Shown piece after piece: positions 18,752 through 28,499 of a DNA stretch of 64,000 nt. Position 1 is the stretch's first letter. Each line of letters starts with the position of its first letter. Both the position numbers and the translations under genes were made by a program. The notes under the pieces are model-generated. The model saw nothing but the letters and a program-made list of their open reading frames with translations. It did not search any database and was not told the DNA's origin. The stretch covers positions 24,190 through 88,189 of the forward strand of contig CASFTV010000016.1 in assembly GCA_949297765.1 (NCBI GenBank), given 5' to 3'. The DNA is from an uncultured bacterium (GTDB lineage Bacteria; Verrucomicrobiota; Lentisphaeria; Victivallales; UBA1829).

Positions 18752-18779
18752 AGTATACTCCAGAAAAAGGAAAAGTCAA
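18752..18779 (-). promoter_or_regulatory. Distal uxuA-leader promoter
   Basis: TTGACT (18774-18779), a 16-base spacer and TATACT (18752-18757). This is a better match than the proximal promoter, and its transcript meets the terminator at 18674-18719. Confidence 0.6.
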
Positions 18780-18893
18780 CCCCAAAACTTAGCCAAATCT
18801 AATTTTTTTTAAAAAAATTTCTTTCCCTCCCTCAAATAAAAACGAAAGCCCTCCGCATCCGGATCCGGTTTTACCGGAAATCCGAACCGTTTT

Positions 18894-18921
18894 TTGACGA
18901 ACCGCAAAAAAGCAGTATAGT
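18894..18921 (+). promoter_or_regulatory. Promoter of yjbQ-like gene
   Basis: TTGACG (18894-18899), a 16-base spacer and TATAGT (18916-18921). The leader to the start codon is about 220 bases. Confidence 0.6.
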
Positions 18922-19021
18922 ACAGCAGAAAAACAGGAGATCCCCGCCGGGATCTGCGGAAAACCGGTTCCGCCATTGTTTCCGGCGAAGCCAATGCAGA
19001 AAGGTTTGGAAAAGGAAGAGC

Positions 19022-19065
19022 GCGAGAAGGAAAGAACCTTTCCTCAAAAGGTTTTTCCTTCTCGC
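19022..19065 (+). other. Long hairpin in the yjbQ leader
   Basis: The arms GCGAGAAGGAAA and TTTCCTTCTCGC (with one bulge, then AACCTTT / AAAGGTT) form about 19 bp around a 5-base loop, 80 bases upstream of the start codon. No U-run follows, so it is more likely an mRNA structure than a terminator. Confidence 0.6.
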
Positions 19066-19147
19066 TCGCACAAACCGCAATAACAAACAACAACAACCCA
19101 ACCGGTCCGCCGAAATCCGGATCGCGGACTGAAACCGGAGGAAGGAA

Positions 19148-19567
19148 ATGAAATCATACCGCAAGGAACTCGTCTTCAACGTAACATCCCGCCGTGCGTA
19201 CCTTGACATTACGGAGGAGGTGGAATCGGCGCTTCGCGAATCGGGCATCCGCGAAGGACTTCTTCTCTGCAACGCGATGCACATAACGGCATCGGTCTAC
19301 ATCAACGATCACGAGTCCGGACTGCTCCGGGATTACGACGACTGGCTGGAACGCCTTGCCCCGCACGAACCCCTTTCACAGTACCGGCACAACCGGACCG
19401 GCGAGGATAACGGCGACGCCCACTTGAAGCGACAGGTCATGGGCCGGGAGGTCGTTGTCGCCGTGACCGATGGAAAGCTGGATTTCGGCCCGTGGGAACG
19501 CATCTATTACGGAGAGTTCGACGGCATGCGCCGGAAACGCGTTCTTATAAAGATCATCGGAGAATAA
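19148..19567 (+). CDS. YjbQ/UPF0047 family protein
   Basis: This 139-residue single-domain protein has the family signatures [36 protein letters not shown] and [18 protein letters not shown]. Members can replace thiamine-phosphate synthase weakly in E. coli, but the natural role is unsettled. The ribosome site (GGAGGAAGG) is strong. Its end overlaps the end of the convergent epimerase gene by 14 bases. Confidence 0.92.
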   Translation: MKSYRKELVFNVTSRRAYLDITEEVESALRESGIREGLLLCNAMHITASVYINDHESGLLRDYDDWLERLAPHEPLSQYRHNRTGEDNGDAHLKRQVMGREVVVAVTDGKLDFGPWERIYYGEFDGMRRKRVLIKIIGE

Positions 19568-20549
19568 GCCTGTTTTCCCAGTACCACTCCGCGGCGGCCC
19601 GCAGCCCTTCCCGGACCGGGAAACGGGGCGTGTAGCCGAGGAGCCGGACCGCTTTGGAAATATCCGCCAGGGAATGAAGCACATCGCCTTTCCGGGCGGG
19701 TCCGTGCTCCGGGCGGACCGCGGCGATTGCCGGATCGAACGCGGAGAGCGCCGCCTGCAGATGCTCCGCCAGTTCATTCAGGGTTGTCCGTTCTCCGCAG
19801 GCGATGTTGTAGACGGTGTTCAGCGCTTCCGGGTTTTCCGTCAGCAGGGCCAGCTGATTGGCCTGCACCACGTCGTCGACGAAGGTGAAGTCCCTGGAGT
19901 TTGTTCCGTCGCCATTGATCCGGGGCGGTTCGTGCCGGATCAGGGCGGCGGCAAATTTCGGAATCACGGCTGCGTATGCTCCCGCCGGATCCTGCCTCCT
20001 GCCATAGACATTGAAATAGCGGAGTCCGATCGTCTCCATGCCGTAAAGCGCGGAAAAATTGGCCGCATAAAGTTCATTCACATATTTGGTGATCGCATAG
20101 GGGGAGAGCGGTTTTCCGATCCGTTCCTCGACTTTCGGCAGCTCCGGACTGTCCCCGTAGACCGACGAACTGGCGGCATAGACAAACCGTTTCACTCCCG
20201 CATCTTTCGCCGCGCAGAGCATGTTGACAAATCCGGAAATATTAATATCGGTACTGGTCATCGGGTCCGCAATGGAGCGCGGAACCGAGCCGAGCGCGGC
20301 TTCATGAAGGACATACTCCACCCCGTCCACTGCGCGGCGGCAGTCTGCAACGGAGCGGATGTCCCCGACTTCCAGACGGAAGGCGGGATTCTTCAGAAAC
20401 GGCGCAATGTTCTCCCGCTTCCCCGTCAGAAAATTATCCAGGCAGACCACCTCGTTTTCCTGCTGAAGAAGCCTTTCCACAAGATTCGAACCGATGAAAC
20501 CCGCTCCGCCGGTCACCAGAATGCGCGCATGAGTTACAAGACCGTTCAT
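19554..20549 (-). CDS. UDP-N-acetylglucosamine 4-epimerase (WbpP/TviC-like)
   Basis: This 331-residue extended short-chain dehydrogenase has the NAD motif [12 protein letters not shown], the catalytic SSSVYGD and Y-x3-K (SPYAITK), and the WbpP-like stretch [25 protein letters not shown]. It interconverts GlcNAc- and GalNAc-type UDP sugars. Its start overlaps the end of the 6-dehydrogenase gene by 4 bases (ATGA). Together they would give UDP-GalNAc-uronate for a surface polysaccharide, as in Vi antigen or O-antigen loci. No glycosyltransferases are next to them. Confidence 0.9.
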   Translation of the reverse strand: MNGLVTHARILVTGGAGFIGSNLVERLLQQENEVVCLDNFLTGKRENIAPFLKNPAFRLEVGDIRSVADCRRAVDGVEYVLHEAALGSVPRSIADPMTSTDINISGFVNMLCAAKDAGVKRFVYAASSSVYGDSPELPKVEERIGKPLSPYAITKYVNELYAANFSALYGMETIGLRYFNVYGRRQDPAGAYAAVIPKFAAALIRHEPPRINGDGTNSRDFTFVDDVVQANQLALLTENPEALNTVYNIACGERTTLNELAEHLQAALSAFDPAIAAVRPEHGPARKGDVLHSLADISKAVRLLGYTPRFPVREGLRAAAEWYWENRLILR

Positions 20550-21847
20550 AAGCGTCCATCCGTCAGTTCGCGCGGGAGCACGGATTTCACGTCGTAGATG
20601 ACACAGTCCGCTTTCCGGAAGAGGGTAAAGTCGATCTCCTGAAACTGCCGGTGGGCGACCGCGAGAACAACGGCGTCATAATCGGCCGGATGAATTTCAT
20701 CGAAGCGGTTCCGTACTGAGTCGAATCCGTATTCGCGTTTGACCTCGTCCGCTCCGGCGAAAGGATCCAGAATATCCACCCGGCAGCCGAACTCCATCAG
20801 ATTCCGGGCAATGTCCGAAGCGCGCGAGTTGCGGATGTCGGGACAGTTCTCCTTGAAGGTGATTCCGAGCTGGAGGACCCGCGCTCCGAAAATCTTCTTT
20901 TCCCGGCGGATCATCAGTTTGACCGTTTCCTCCGCCACATATTTTCCCATGCTGTCGTTGATGCGGCGTCCCGCGAGGATGATCTCCGGCGAGTAGCCGA
21001 GCGACTGCGCCTTGTACGTCAGATAGAACGGATCAACCCCGATGCAGTGTCCCCCCACCAGTCCCGGCCGGAATTTCAGGAAATTCCATTTTGTTCCCGC
21101 CGCTTCCAGCACTTCGGTCGTATCAATTCCCATCCGGTGGAAGATCTTGGAAAGCTCGTTGACAAACGCGATGTTGATGTCCCGCTGGGAATTTTCAATC
21201 ACCTTCGCCGCCTCCGCCACCTTGATGCTGCTGGCCCGGTGAGTCCCGGAATGGAGAATGCTGTTGTAGAGCGCATCCACCGCGTCCGCCGCTTCAGGGG
21301 TGGAACCGGAGGTGATCTTGAGAATCTTTGTCAGCGTATGTTCACGGTCGCCCGGATTGATCCGTTCAGGACTGTATCCGCAGAAGAAATCGCGGTTGAA
21401 TTTCAGTCCGCTGAACTGTTCCAGCAGCGGAACGCACTCCTCTTCGGTGCAGCCGGGGAAAACGGTGCTTTCATAAATCACGATCGCTCCCGGACGCATC
21501 GTCTTTCCGACGGTTTCGCTTGCGCGCCGCAGCGGAAGCAGGTCCGGCGTGTTGGATTTATCCACAGGGGTCGGCACGGTCACAATGAACACATCGCGGT
21601 CTCTGAGCTCTTCCGGGTTGTCGGTGCAGCGGAGCCTTGCTGCCGCGCGGAACGCCTCCGCCGGGATTTCCAGCGTGGAGTCAACCCCGTTGCGAAGTTC
21701 CGCCAGACGGCTTTTCTTCACGTCGAATCCGACAGTATCATAATATTTCCCGAATTCCGCCGCGAGGGGAAGCCCGACGTAGCCGAGTCCGATCAATGCG
21801 ACTTTCAGTTCCCTGTTTCTGATTTTTTCCTGTATTTCATCCAGCAT
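20546..21847 (-). CDS. UDP-N-acetyl-hexosamine 6-dehydrogenase (TviB/WbpA-like)
   Basis: Oxidises UDP-GlcNAc/GalNAc to the uronic acid with two NAD+. The 433-residue protein has an N-terminal NAD fold (LIGLGYVGLPLAAEFGKYY), a thioester cysteine in GGHCIGVDPFYLTYKAQ and a C-terminal GITFKENCPDIRNSR. The start at 21847 is preferred because GAGG sits 6 bases upstream; an in-frame ATG at 21859 lacks a site. It is coupled to the downstream 4-epimerase. Confidence 0.92.
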   Translation of the reverse strand: MLDEIQEKIRNRELKVALIGLGYVGLPLAAEFGKYYDTVGFDVKKSRLAELRNGVDSTLEIPAEAFRAAARLRCTDNPEELRDRDVFIVTVPTPVDKSNTPDLLPLRRASETVGKTMRPGAIVIYESTVFPGCTEEECVPLLEQFSGLKFNRDFFCGYSPERINPGDREHTLTKILKITSGSTPEAADAVDALYNSILHSGTHRASSIKVAEAAKVIENSQRDINIAFVNELSKIFHRMGIDTTEVLEAAGTKWNFLKFRPGLVGGHCIGVDPFYLTYKAQSLGYSPEIILAGRRINDSMGKYVAEETVKLMIRREKKIFGARVLQLGITFKENCPDIRNSRASDIARNLMEFGCRVDILDPFAGADEVKREYGFDSVRNRFDEIHPADYDAVVLAVAHRQFQEIDFTLFRKADCVIYDVKSVLPRELTDGRL

Positions 21848-22004
21848 GGGCGGCCTCATTTCGTAATCGGATGAATATATCTCCAGCCGCCGTTCTTGTC
21901 AAGGGGAATCGGAAAAATAGAACACCGGAAACTCCGTTCTCCCGGGAAATCCGGTTCCGGAGAGACCCTTTTCCCGTTGCCGCTTTCCGGCTGAAATTTC
22001 CAGT

Positions 22005-24275
22005 TTACTTCTCTTTGAGTTTTTGCTCCAGTGTCCGGAGTTTTGTCTGCTGGGCGGACGAGAGAGAGGAGCCCTGTCTGCAGAGAGACAGCTGTTTTTT
22101 GGCATCCCCGAATTTCTGCTTCCCGATCAGCTGTTCCGCGTATTTCAGCCGGATGTCGGTTTTCCGCGAAACGCTGACGCCGGGATCCGCAAGAATTTCC
22201 CGGTAGAGCCCCTCGGGATCTTTTCCGGCGGCACGGCAGACCTCAAGAAAGGTTCCCCATCCCCAGAATCGGACCGCGGGAGAAAGCCCCGGCAGCTCCA
22301 GCGCTTTCCGGATGGATTCCTCCGCTTCGGCATACTTCTTCTCTCCCAGCAGACAGTGCGTCAGTTCCAGACGGCCCCGGAATTGATCCATGACAGGCAG
22401 CTCTTCAAGGGCGAGGAGCTGTTCCGCCGCATCCCTGGCCTTTTCGATATCGCGCAGGTCGGAGCGGTAACTCTGCACCATTTGAAGAAGGGCGGCGCCC
22501 CGGATCCGTTCCGGATAGCTTTCCGAGGAAAACGGCTTCACCAGTTCAATGATCTCACCGGCTTTTTTCTCTTTGGCAAGAATGGTTCGAAGATCGTTGA
22601 AGATCCCCGGGAGATGGGGATATGCGGCCGGCTCCGTCTTTGCCGCACTCAGGATTTTGCGGAAGATCCGTTCCGCCCGCTCCGGATTGCCGAGCCGGAA
22701 ATAGCAGAGCGCCTGCTTTTTGGCAATGTCGATCTGCCGTTCCGCGGGGAGGTCTCCGATGGAGCCGATTCGGGAGAAGTCATTGAGAGCCGCCTGATAT
22801 TCCCGCCGATCCATCTGTTTTTGCGCGCAGAAGAGAAGGGCGGTCCGGCGTTTTGCCTGGTCGGAGGTGATCTCGACCGCTTTTTCTCCGAGTCCGAGGG
22901 CCTGGGCGTGATTGCCGGCCGCCGAGGCGGCGTATGCTCTCTGAAGCATTTGTTCAAACGGATCCGCCCGCTGGATGGTTTCCGCCAGTTTCTGCATGCA
23001 TCTCCGGTATTTCGCCTCATTTTTCATCTGGCTGTGAAGACTGGCGGCCATGCGCAGGATATTTTCCTTTTGCGATGCGGAACATCCGGATGTATTCCAG
23101 GCTTCCCGCAGAAGAGCAAGCGTTTTGTCCGGTTTGTTCCGGTCCCGCTGATAGGAGGCGTAAAGAAGAATTCCGGAGACCCGGCTGTCTGCGGTATGAG
23201 CCTCCTTCAGAAGACGTTCATACGCGGCGTGGATCTTTGCTTCATCCTTGCTCCGGAGAGCGGCCTTGAAAAGTTCCGACCGGAGAAAGTTGTTCAGACT
23301 TTCGTCATAATTATCCTGGAGGAATTCCTCGCAGGCGCGTTTGATCTGAACATCGTCTTTCAGTCCGATATATGCGGTGATCAGTCCCCGCTTTGCTGAC
23401 CGGATTTCCCAGTTGTTCGACCCGGCTTCCTCCTTTGCGTATGCAACCGGCCGGAACGTGCGGACGGCGTCCTGATACCGCTTCAGCTGCAGACACGCGT
23501 TGCCGATTTGGACCCGGATTCCGTTTTTCTGCTTGATGGATCCCGTTGATTCCCGGAGAAAAATTTCTCCTGCGCGGATGGCGTTCGGATAATCCTTCAG
23601 CCCGATATAGCCGTAAACGAGGAGGGCGGCCGCGCTTTCCCGGAGAGTCCTTGAACTTCCGTTTTCCAGAAGATAGGAGGCTGCTTCAACGGTCATCTGA
23701 TGATTGCCGGAGAGATTGGCGCAGTTCATTTTCGTGCTCAGGGCCTCGTCCCGGAGTTTGAGCGGAAGATCCGGAAGAGTCGCCGCTTCACTTGCAAGAC
23801 GTGCGCGTTTCTGGGAAATTTCCCTCCAGCGTTTGTAGTCTCCTTTCAGCCGGGCGGTATCGCCGTCGCGGGAGAGCATTCCGCTGTATCTCCGGTATGC
23901 CTGGAATTTCAGGGAGACCGGAAAGGAATCATCCCGGAAAAGCTCGTAATAGCAGCGGTCGACAATTTCCTCGTCGTCCCGGATGCGTTTCTGGTGTTCC
24001 AGTTCCCGGATTCTGTTTTCAAATTCATTCTGGAGTGCTCTTGCCCGGCCGCGCATTTCCCGGGCGGAATCCCATGCGCTTTTCCGGTCATTGTTTGTCT
24101 TTGAGAGACGGGCTGCCTCATTGTAGGCTCGTTCCGCATCAATATACCGTTTCTGTGCTTTGAAATCGCCGGCCGCCCGCATGGCTTCCCGCCGGTTCAG
24201 ATACTGCTCCGCACCAACTGCGGAACAAACAAAGAAAAAAACAACCGACAGAACTGCAGCACGAACAATCTTCAT
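22005..24275 (-). CDS. Large exported TPR-repeat protein
   Basis: The 756-residue protein has a signal peptide (cut near SAVGA-EQ, residue 22) followed by helical tetratricopeptide-like pairs almost to the end. Repeated A-Y-x-x-G and A-x-x-L/F patterns include YIGLKDYPNAIRAGEIFL, QLKRYQDAVRTFRP, REYQAALNDFSRIG and EKKYAEAEESIRKALEL. No catalytic motif is visible, so it is likely a periplasmic scaffold. GGAGGG precedes the start. A coiled-coil-like segment lies near 75-100. Role unknown. Confidence 0.85.
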   Translation of the reverse strand: MKIVRAAVLSVVFFFVCSAVGAEQYLNRREAMRAAGDFKAQKRYIDAERAYNEAARLSKTNNDRKSAWDSAREMRGRARALQNEFENRIRELEHQKRIRDDEEIVDRCYYELFRDDSFPVSLKFQAYRRYSGMLSRDGDTARLKGDYKRWREISQKRARLASEAATLPDLPLKLRDEALSTKMNCANLSGNHQMTVEAASYLLENGSSRTLRESAAALLVYGYIGLKDYPNAIRAGEIFLRESTGSIKQKNGIRVQIGNACLQLKRYQDAVRTFRPVAYAKEEAGSNNWEIRSAKRGLITAYIGLKDDVQIKRACEEFLQDNYDESLNNFLRSELFKAALRSKDEAKIHAAYERLLKEAHTADSRVSGILLYASYQRDRNKPDKTLALLREAWNTSGCSASQKENILRMAASLHSQMKNEAKYRRCMQKLAETIQRADPFEQMLQRAYAASAAGNHAQALGLGEKAVEITSDQAKRRTALLFCAQKQMDRREYQAALNDFSRIGSIGDLPAERQIDIAKKQALCYFRLGNPERAERIFRKILSAAKTEPAAYPHLPGIFNDLRTILAKEKKAGEIIELVKPFSSESYPERIRGAALLQMVQSYRSDLRDIEKARDAAEQLLALEELPVMDQFRGRLELTHCLLGEKKYAEAEESIRKALELPGLSPAVRFWGWGTFLEVCRAAGKDPEGLYREILADPGVSVSRKTDIRLKYAEQLIGKQKFGDAKKQLSLCRQGSSLSSAQQTKLRTLEQKLKEK

Positions 24276-24752
24276 GGCTTACCCTCCTCAAACAATAATG
24301 ATAGACAAGACAGATCACATGACTCTGAACACAGGCCCCGTCCAGCGGGGATTTTTTCTCCTTTCCCGGAGTTCCCAAGTTGGAAAAATCCGCAAACTAC
24401 AAATACCATCGAAATCAAAAACGGCCGGACGTCCCGAATCAAACAACATGGTCAGTCCTTCCGGATTCCATTATAACACAAAATCCCGCTTTTACAATAT
24501 CCTGTTTTGCAGTTTTTTGAAAAAGAATACAAAAAATGAATGGATTCCGCTTGAGAAAAACCGGAAGAGAATCGTTTCCTCCCGTTTTTTTTTCAGAGAA
24601 ATGAAAATCCTCATTTTTTCATGATTTCCTCGAAAAAAACTTGACATTTTCCCGAAAAACATCTACATTTCCATATTATACTGTTTTATTACGATGGAGT
24701 TATGCGCGGGAGCCCGCGCCGTTTGACCGCATAATCTGAGGGAGACCGAACC
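24276..24752. other. Divergent intergenic region
   Basis: 477 bases without a credible gene, becoming AT-rich toward the right. It holds the plus-strand promoter at 24641-24669. A small 5-bp hairpin followed by T6 (24336-24356, plus strand) has no gene to terminate. Confidence 0.5.
24641..24669 (+). promoter_or_regulatory. Promoter of the NSS transporter
   Basis: A consensus TTGACA (24641-24646), a 17-base spacer and TACATT (24664-24669), about 80 bases before the GTG start. Confidence 0.65.
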
Positions 24753-26147
24753 GTGAGCGAACATTCTTCCCGCACCCGGGAAATGCTGGGGTCCAGACTG
24801 GGATTCATCCTGCTGGCGGCCGGCTGCGCCATCGGACTGGGGAATATCTGGCGTTTTCCTTATATCGCCGGACAGTACGGGGGCGCATTCTTTGTCCTGA
24901 TGTATCTTTTTTTCCTCCTTCTTCTCGGATTCCCCGTGATGGTGATGGAGCTTTCCATCGGACGGGCCGGACAGCTCGATCTGGTGGGGTGCTATAAGAA
25001 GCTGAAAAATCCGGAGCGCCCTCTTCCGTGGGAAAAACCGGGAATGCTGTTCTTCTGCGGCAATCTGATTCTGCTGATGTTCTACTCCGTGATTACGGGA
25101 TGGCTCCTGGCCTATACCTGGTATTTTCTGACCGGCGCGTTCAAATCGGTCGGAGCCAGCGGCGTGCCGGAATTCTTCAGCGGATTTCTGGAAAGTCCGG
25201 GGAGACAGGTTCTGTTCACCTATATTGCCATTGCCGGAACGGTGGCCGTCTGCTTTGCCGGGCTCAAAGCCGGTGTGGAACGGGTGACCAAGTTCATGAT
25301 GGCGGGGCTGTTTCTGCTGATGATCGGCCTGGCGGTGCAGGCCTGCCGTCTGCCGAACGGAATGGAGGGGGTGAAATTCTTCCTGAAACCGGATTTCAGC
25401 CATCTTTCGCAGGGAGGAGTCTGGCCCGCGGTCCATGCGGCCATGACACAGGCGTTCTTCACGCTGAGTCTTGGAATCGGCAGCATTGCGATCTGCGGGA
25501 GTTATGTGTCGAAGGAGCAGTCGCTGCCGCAGGAGGCGGCGATCATTATCGGGCTGGACACCTTTGTGGCGATCTGTTCGGGACTGATTATTTTCCCGAG
25601 CTGTTTTGCGTACGGGGTGTCGCCGGATCAGGGGCCGTCGCTGATTTTCGTCACGCTGCCCAGAATCTTCATCGACATGGAGTTCGGAATGATCCGGGGA
25701 ACAGTGTTTTTCCTGTTCCTCTGCATCGCGGCGCTCACGACGCTGATCGCCGTTTCGGAAAACGTGATCGCATTCGGAATCGACGAGCTGCACTGCTCCC
25801 GGAGAAAATCGACGGTGCTGACCGGCATCCTTCTGTTTGTTCTGTCGCTGCCGTGCATTTTCGGATTCAATCTCTGGAAATCGTTTCAGCCGCTGGGAAA
25901 GGGCAGTTCGGTTCTGGATCTGGAGGATTTCATTGTCAGCGACAATTTCCTGCCGCTCGGCGCGCTTCTGATCGTGCTGTTCTGCACCCGTTCCCGCGGA
26001 TGGGGCTACCGGAATTTCCTCAAGGAGGCGAACGAGGGATCCGGATTCAATTTTCCCCGGATTCTCGGATTCTATATCACCTGGATTCTTCCGGCAGTGA
26101 TCCTGTTCCTCTGGGTGATCGGAATTGTTCGGCGATTCTGGATATAA
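24753..26147 (+). CDS. Sodium:neurotransmitter symporter (NSS) family transporter
   Basis: This 464-residue membrane protein has the NSS start signature (SRLGFILLAAGCAIGLGNIWRFPYIAGQYGGAFF), which forms the sodium and substrate site, and about eleven hydrophobic segments. It imports an amino acid or related solute with sodium; the substrate is unknown. It starts with GTG (24753) behind GAGGGAGA. The CstA-type transporter follows 50 bases later, probably in the same operon, which suggests joint uptake of amino acids or peptides. Confidence 0.93.
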   Translation: MSEHSSRTREMLGSRLGFILLAAGCAIGLGNIWRFPYIAGQYGGAFFVLMYLFFLLLLGFPVMVMELSIGRAGQLDLVGCYKKLKNPERPLPWEKPGMLFFCGNLILLMFYSVITGWLLAYTWYFLTGAFKSVGASGVPEFFSGFLESPGRQVLFTYIAIAGTVAVCFAGLKAGVERVTKFMMAGLFLLMIGLAVQACRLPNGMEGVKFFLKPDFSHLSQGGVWPAVHAAMTQAFFTLSLGIGSIAICGSYVSKEQSLPQEAAIIIGLDTFVAICSGLIIFPSCFAYGVSPDQGPSLIFVTLPRIFIDMEFGMIRGTVFFLFLCIAALTTLIAVSENVIAFGIDELHCSRRKSTVLTGILLFVLSLPCIFGFNLWKSFQPLGKGSSVLDLEDFIVSDNFLPLGALLIVLFCTRSRGWGYRNFLKEANEGSGFNFPRILGFYITWILPAVILFLWVIGIVRRFWI

Positions 26148-26196
26148 AGTGAAGATGCGGAATTTTTCATAACACAGTTTCTGTAAGGAGGAGACA

Positions 26197-27666
26197 ATGC
26201 TGATATTCCTGATCGGTATCGTGATGCTTGTGCTGGGATACAATTACTACGGGCGGTTCGTGGAACGGATTCTCGGGCCGGATGACCGTCCGACTCCGGC
26301 CGTCACCAGCTGCGACGGCGTGGATTATCTGATTCTGCCGCACTGGAAGAATATGCTGATCCAGCTTCTGAACATTGCCGGAGTCGGGCCGGTGATCGGC
26401 GTGATTCTCGGAATCAAGTTCGGAGCGGTGGTGTTCCTGATTATCCCGATCGGAAACATCCTCGGCGGAGCGGTGCATGATTTTGTCGCCGGGATGATGT
26501 CGCTGCGGCACAACGGCGCCAATCTTCCTGCGCTGGTGCGGATGACGATGGGAAAAACATTCTTCGGCATTTTCTCCGTTTTCATGTGTTTCCTGCTGCT
26601 GCTGGTGGTGGCGGTGTTCATCAACATTCCGGCGGGGCTGATCGACCGCCTTTTCCCGTCGGTTCCGGTGTTCTGGTACGCGGTGGTGGCGATCTTCATC
26701 TACTACATTGTGGCGACGATTTTTCCGGTGGACAAGATCATCGGGGCGGTGTATCCGCTGTTCGGCGTGATGCTGCTGGTCGGGACATTCGCGATCTTTC
26801 TGTCCATTCTGTGGCAGTATTCGTTCTCGACGCCGACAATGCTGCTGGAGACGCCGGAACTGAAACAGCTCATTCTCGGATTCCGGGAGGAGAATCCGAT
26901 TCTGCCGGTGCTGTTCGTGACGATCGCATGCGGAATTCTCTCCGGATTTCACGCGACGCAGTCGCCGATCATCGCGCGGACGATGGCTTCGGAACGCCAG
27001 GCGCGCTCCTCGTTCTACGGAATGATGGTGGTGGAAGGAATCATCGCCATGATCTGGGCGGCCGCCGGATTCGCAATCTACAATCTGTTCCCCGCGATGT
27101 TCAAGAACAATCCGACTCAGGTGCTGGTGGAGATCACGAAATATTTCCTCGGCGGATGGATGGGCGTTCTGACGATTCTTGCGGTGGTGATTCTCGCGGT
27201 CACATCCGGAGATACGGCGATGCGGAGTTTGCGGCTGAGTCTCGCGGAGATCCTCGGAATCGGACAGACAAAGATCCGCAACCGGATTCTGCTCTGTCTG
27301 CCGCTGATCGTGATTATTTCCGCTCTGCTGTGGTGGTCGAACATGGATGCGCAGTCGTTCAATCATCTGTGGAATTATTTCGCCTGGGGCAATCAGGTGC
27401 TGGCGTCCTGCACGCTGATCGCGGTATCGGTGTGGCTGTTCGGACAGAAAAAACAGGGATTCGTCACGCTGCTGCCCGGAATGTTCATGACGTTCATCGT
27501 GGTGACGTACATTCTGTGGACTTCGCCCGCGCACAAGGGGCCGTACGGATGCGGACTGGATCTGACACTCTCCTACGGACTTGGATGTGCGGTTGCCGTC
27601 CTCGCCGGGATCTGGGCGTATTTTGCGGGCCGCCGCCGTGCCGCGCTCTCCCTGCCGGAAACGTGA
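26197..27666 (+). CDS. CstA-family carbon-starvation transporter
   Basis: This 489-residue polytopic protein has CstA family blocks: HDFVAGMMSLRHNGANLP, GFHATQSPIIARTMASERQARSSFYGMM and VTSGDTAMRSLRLSLAE. E. coli relatives take up pyruvate or peptides under starvation. It is shorter than E. coli CstA (about 700), matching the short family form. A near-perfect ribosome site AAGGAGGAGA lies 5 bases before ATG. Confidence 0.93.
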   Translation: MLIFLIGIVMLVLGYNYYGRFVERILGPDDRPTPAVTSCDGVDYLILPHWKNMLIQLLNIAGVGPVIGVILGIKFGAVVFLIIPIGNILGGAVHDFVAGMMSLRHNGANLPALVRMTMGKTFFGIFSVFMCFLLLLVVAVFINIPAGLIDRLFPSVPVFWYAVVAIFIYYIVATIFPVDKIIGAVYPLFGVMLLVGTFAIFLSILWQYSFSTPTMLLETPELKQLILGFREENPILPVLFVTIACGILSGFHATQSPIIARTMASERQARSSFYGMMVVEGIIAMIWAAAGFAIYNLFPAMFKNNPTQVLVEITKYFLGGWMGVLTILAVVILAVTSGDTAMRSLRLSLAEILGIGQTKIRNRILLCLPLIVIISALLWWSNMDAQSFNHLWNYFAWGNQVLASCTLIAVSVWLFGQKKQGFVTLLPGMFMTFIVVTYILWTSPAHKGPYGCGLDLTLSYGLGCAVAVLAGIWAYFAGRRRAALSLPET

Positions 27667-27699
27667 GCGCGGAATCGGAGGGGATCGGCGTTTCCCCGT

Positions 27700-27728
27700 T
27701 TGACTTTTTCCGTCTTCCGTGATATTAT
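27700..27728 (+). promoter_or_regulatory. Promoter of the GspG-like gene
   Basis: TTGACT (27700-27705), a 17-base spacer and TATTAT (27723-27728), 36 bases before the start codon. Confidence 0.6.
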
Positions 27729-27764
27729 ACCCGTGGGAAAGAACCACTTTCAAGGAGAAGAACG

Positions 27765-28346
27765 ATGCGCAAAGCGTACACCCTGCTGGAAATTCTAATT
27801 GTTGTTTCGATTGTCGCCATTCTTGCCGCGACCGGACTGGGGATTACCGCGTATGTCCGCGGAAAGATCGCGGAGACACAGACAAAAACTACGCTCAAAC
27901 TGGTGGAAATGGCATTTCAGAAATTCCAGCAGAAGAACGGGACGTATCCCGTGTCGGCAGATTCTCCGTACCTTGCCGTGGATCTGAGTTCCTGCGGCAG
28001 TGTCGACGCATTTCAGCAGCTCTGGATCGGCTATTTCAACGATGTCACACTGCCGTCGGATTTCCCGACGACAAAGACCGGATTGAAAATCCGCGGAATC
28101 CGTCTGGAGTACACCGGAGGGAAATATTATATTCTCGACGGATGGAACCGGCGGATCTTCTACCTGAATCCCGGAGTGTTCAACTCCGAATCCTATGACC
28201 TGATCTCGTTCGGCGCGGATGCTCTGGCGGGAGACGGATCCGGCTCCACCACGGATGTCAATTCGTTTTCTGCGAATGATTTCAAATCCTCCAGCAAATA
28301 TCCGCAGGAGACCGGAGACGATATTACCAATTTCACCCGGAACTGA
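27765..28346 (+). CDS. Type II secretion-like pseudopilin (GspG-type)
   Basis: The 193-residue protein has a short prepilin leader cut after residue 4 (MRKA-YTLLE, with Glu at +5) and a hydrophobic stem to about residue 28. The globular part keeps GspG-like features: the helix KTTLKLVEMAFQKFQQKNGTYP, then LDGWNRRIFYLNP and YDLISFGADALAGDGSG near the calcium-loop position. It was probably assembled into a pseudopilus by machinery encoded elsewhere. A ribosome site AAGGAG is present. Confidence 0.87.
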   Translation: MRKAYTLLEILIVVSIVAILAATGLGITAYVRGKIAETQTKTTLKLVEMAFQKFQQKNGTYPVSADSPYLAVDLSSCGSVDAFQQLWIGYFNDVTLPSDFPTTKTGLKIRGIRLEYTGGKYYILDGWNRRIFYLNPGVFNSESYDLISFGADALAGDGSGSTTDVNSFSANDFKSSSKYPQETGDDITNFTRN

Positions 28347-28426
28347 TTGTGTGCGGAGTGCCGGCCGCGCCGGAGCTGGAGAGATCCGCACGGCCTTTTC
28401 CACCGCCCCGCAGTTCCCCGGCAGAT

Positions 28427-28455
28427 TTGAAAAACGATGAGATTGAGTGTATAGT
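28427..28455 (+). promoter_or_regulatory. Promoter of nrdR
   Basis: TTGAAA (28427-28432), a 17-base spacer and TATAGT (28450-28455). Confidence 0.6.
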
Positions 28456-28499
28456 ATAAAAATTGTTGAAAAATCTGAAAGAAAGAGAACTTTCGTAAA

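Larger units (their letters stand above)
18585..19147. other. Divergent intergenic region with two leaders
   Basis: 563 bases with no credible protein gene. The minus-strand side holds two promoters and an intrinsic terminator upstream of uxuA. The plus-strand side holds the yjbQ promoter and a long structured leader with a large hairpin. Confidence 0.6.

Noticed and set aside
24336..24356. Small hairpin CCCCG/CGGGG followed by T6 on the plus strand
   Set aside because: Only 5 bp of stem and no plus-strand gene upstream to terminate; probably chance.
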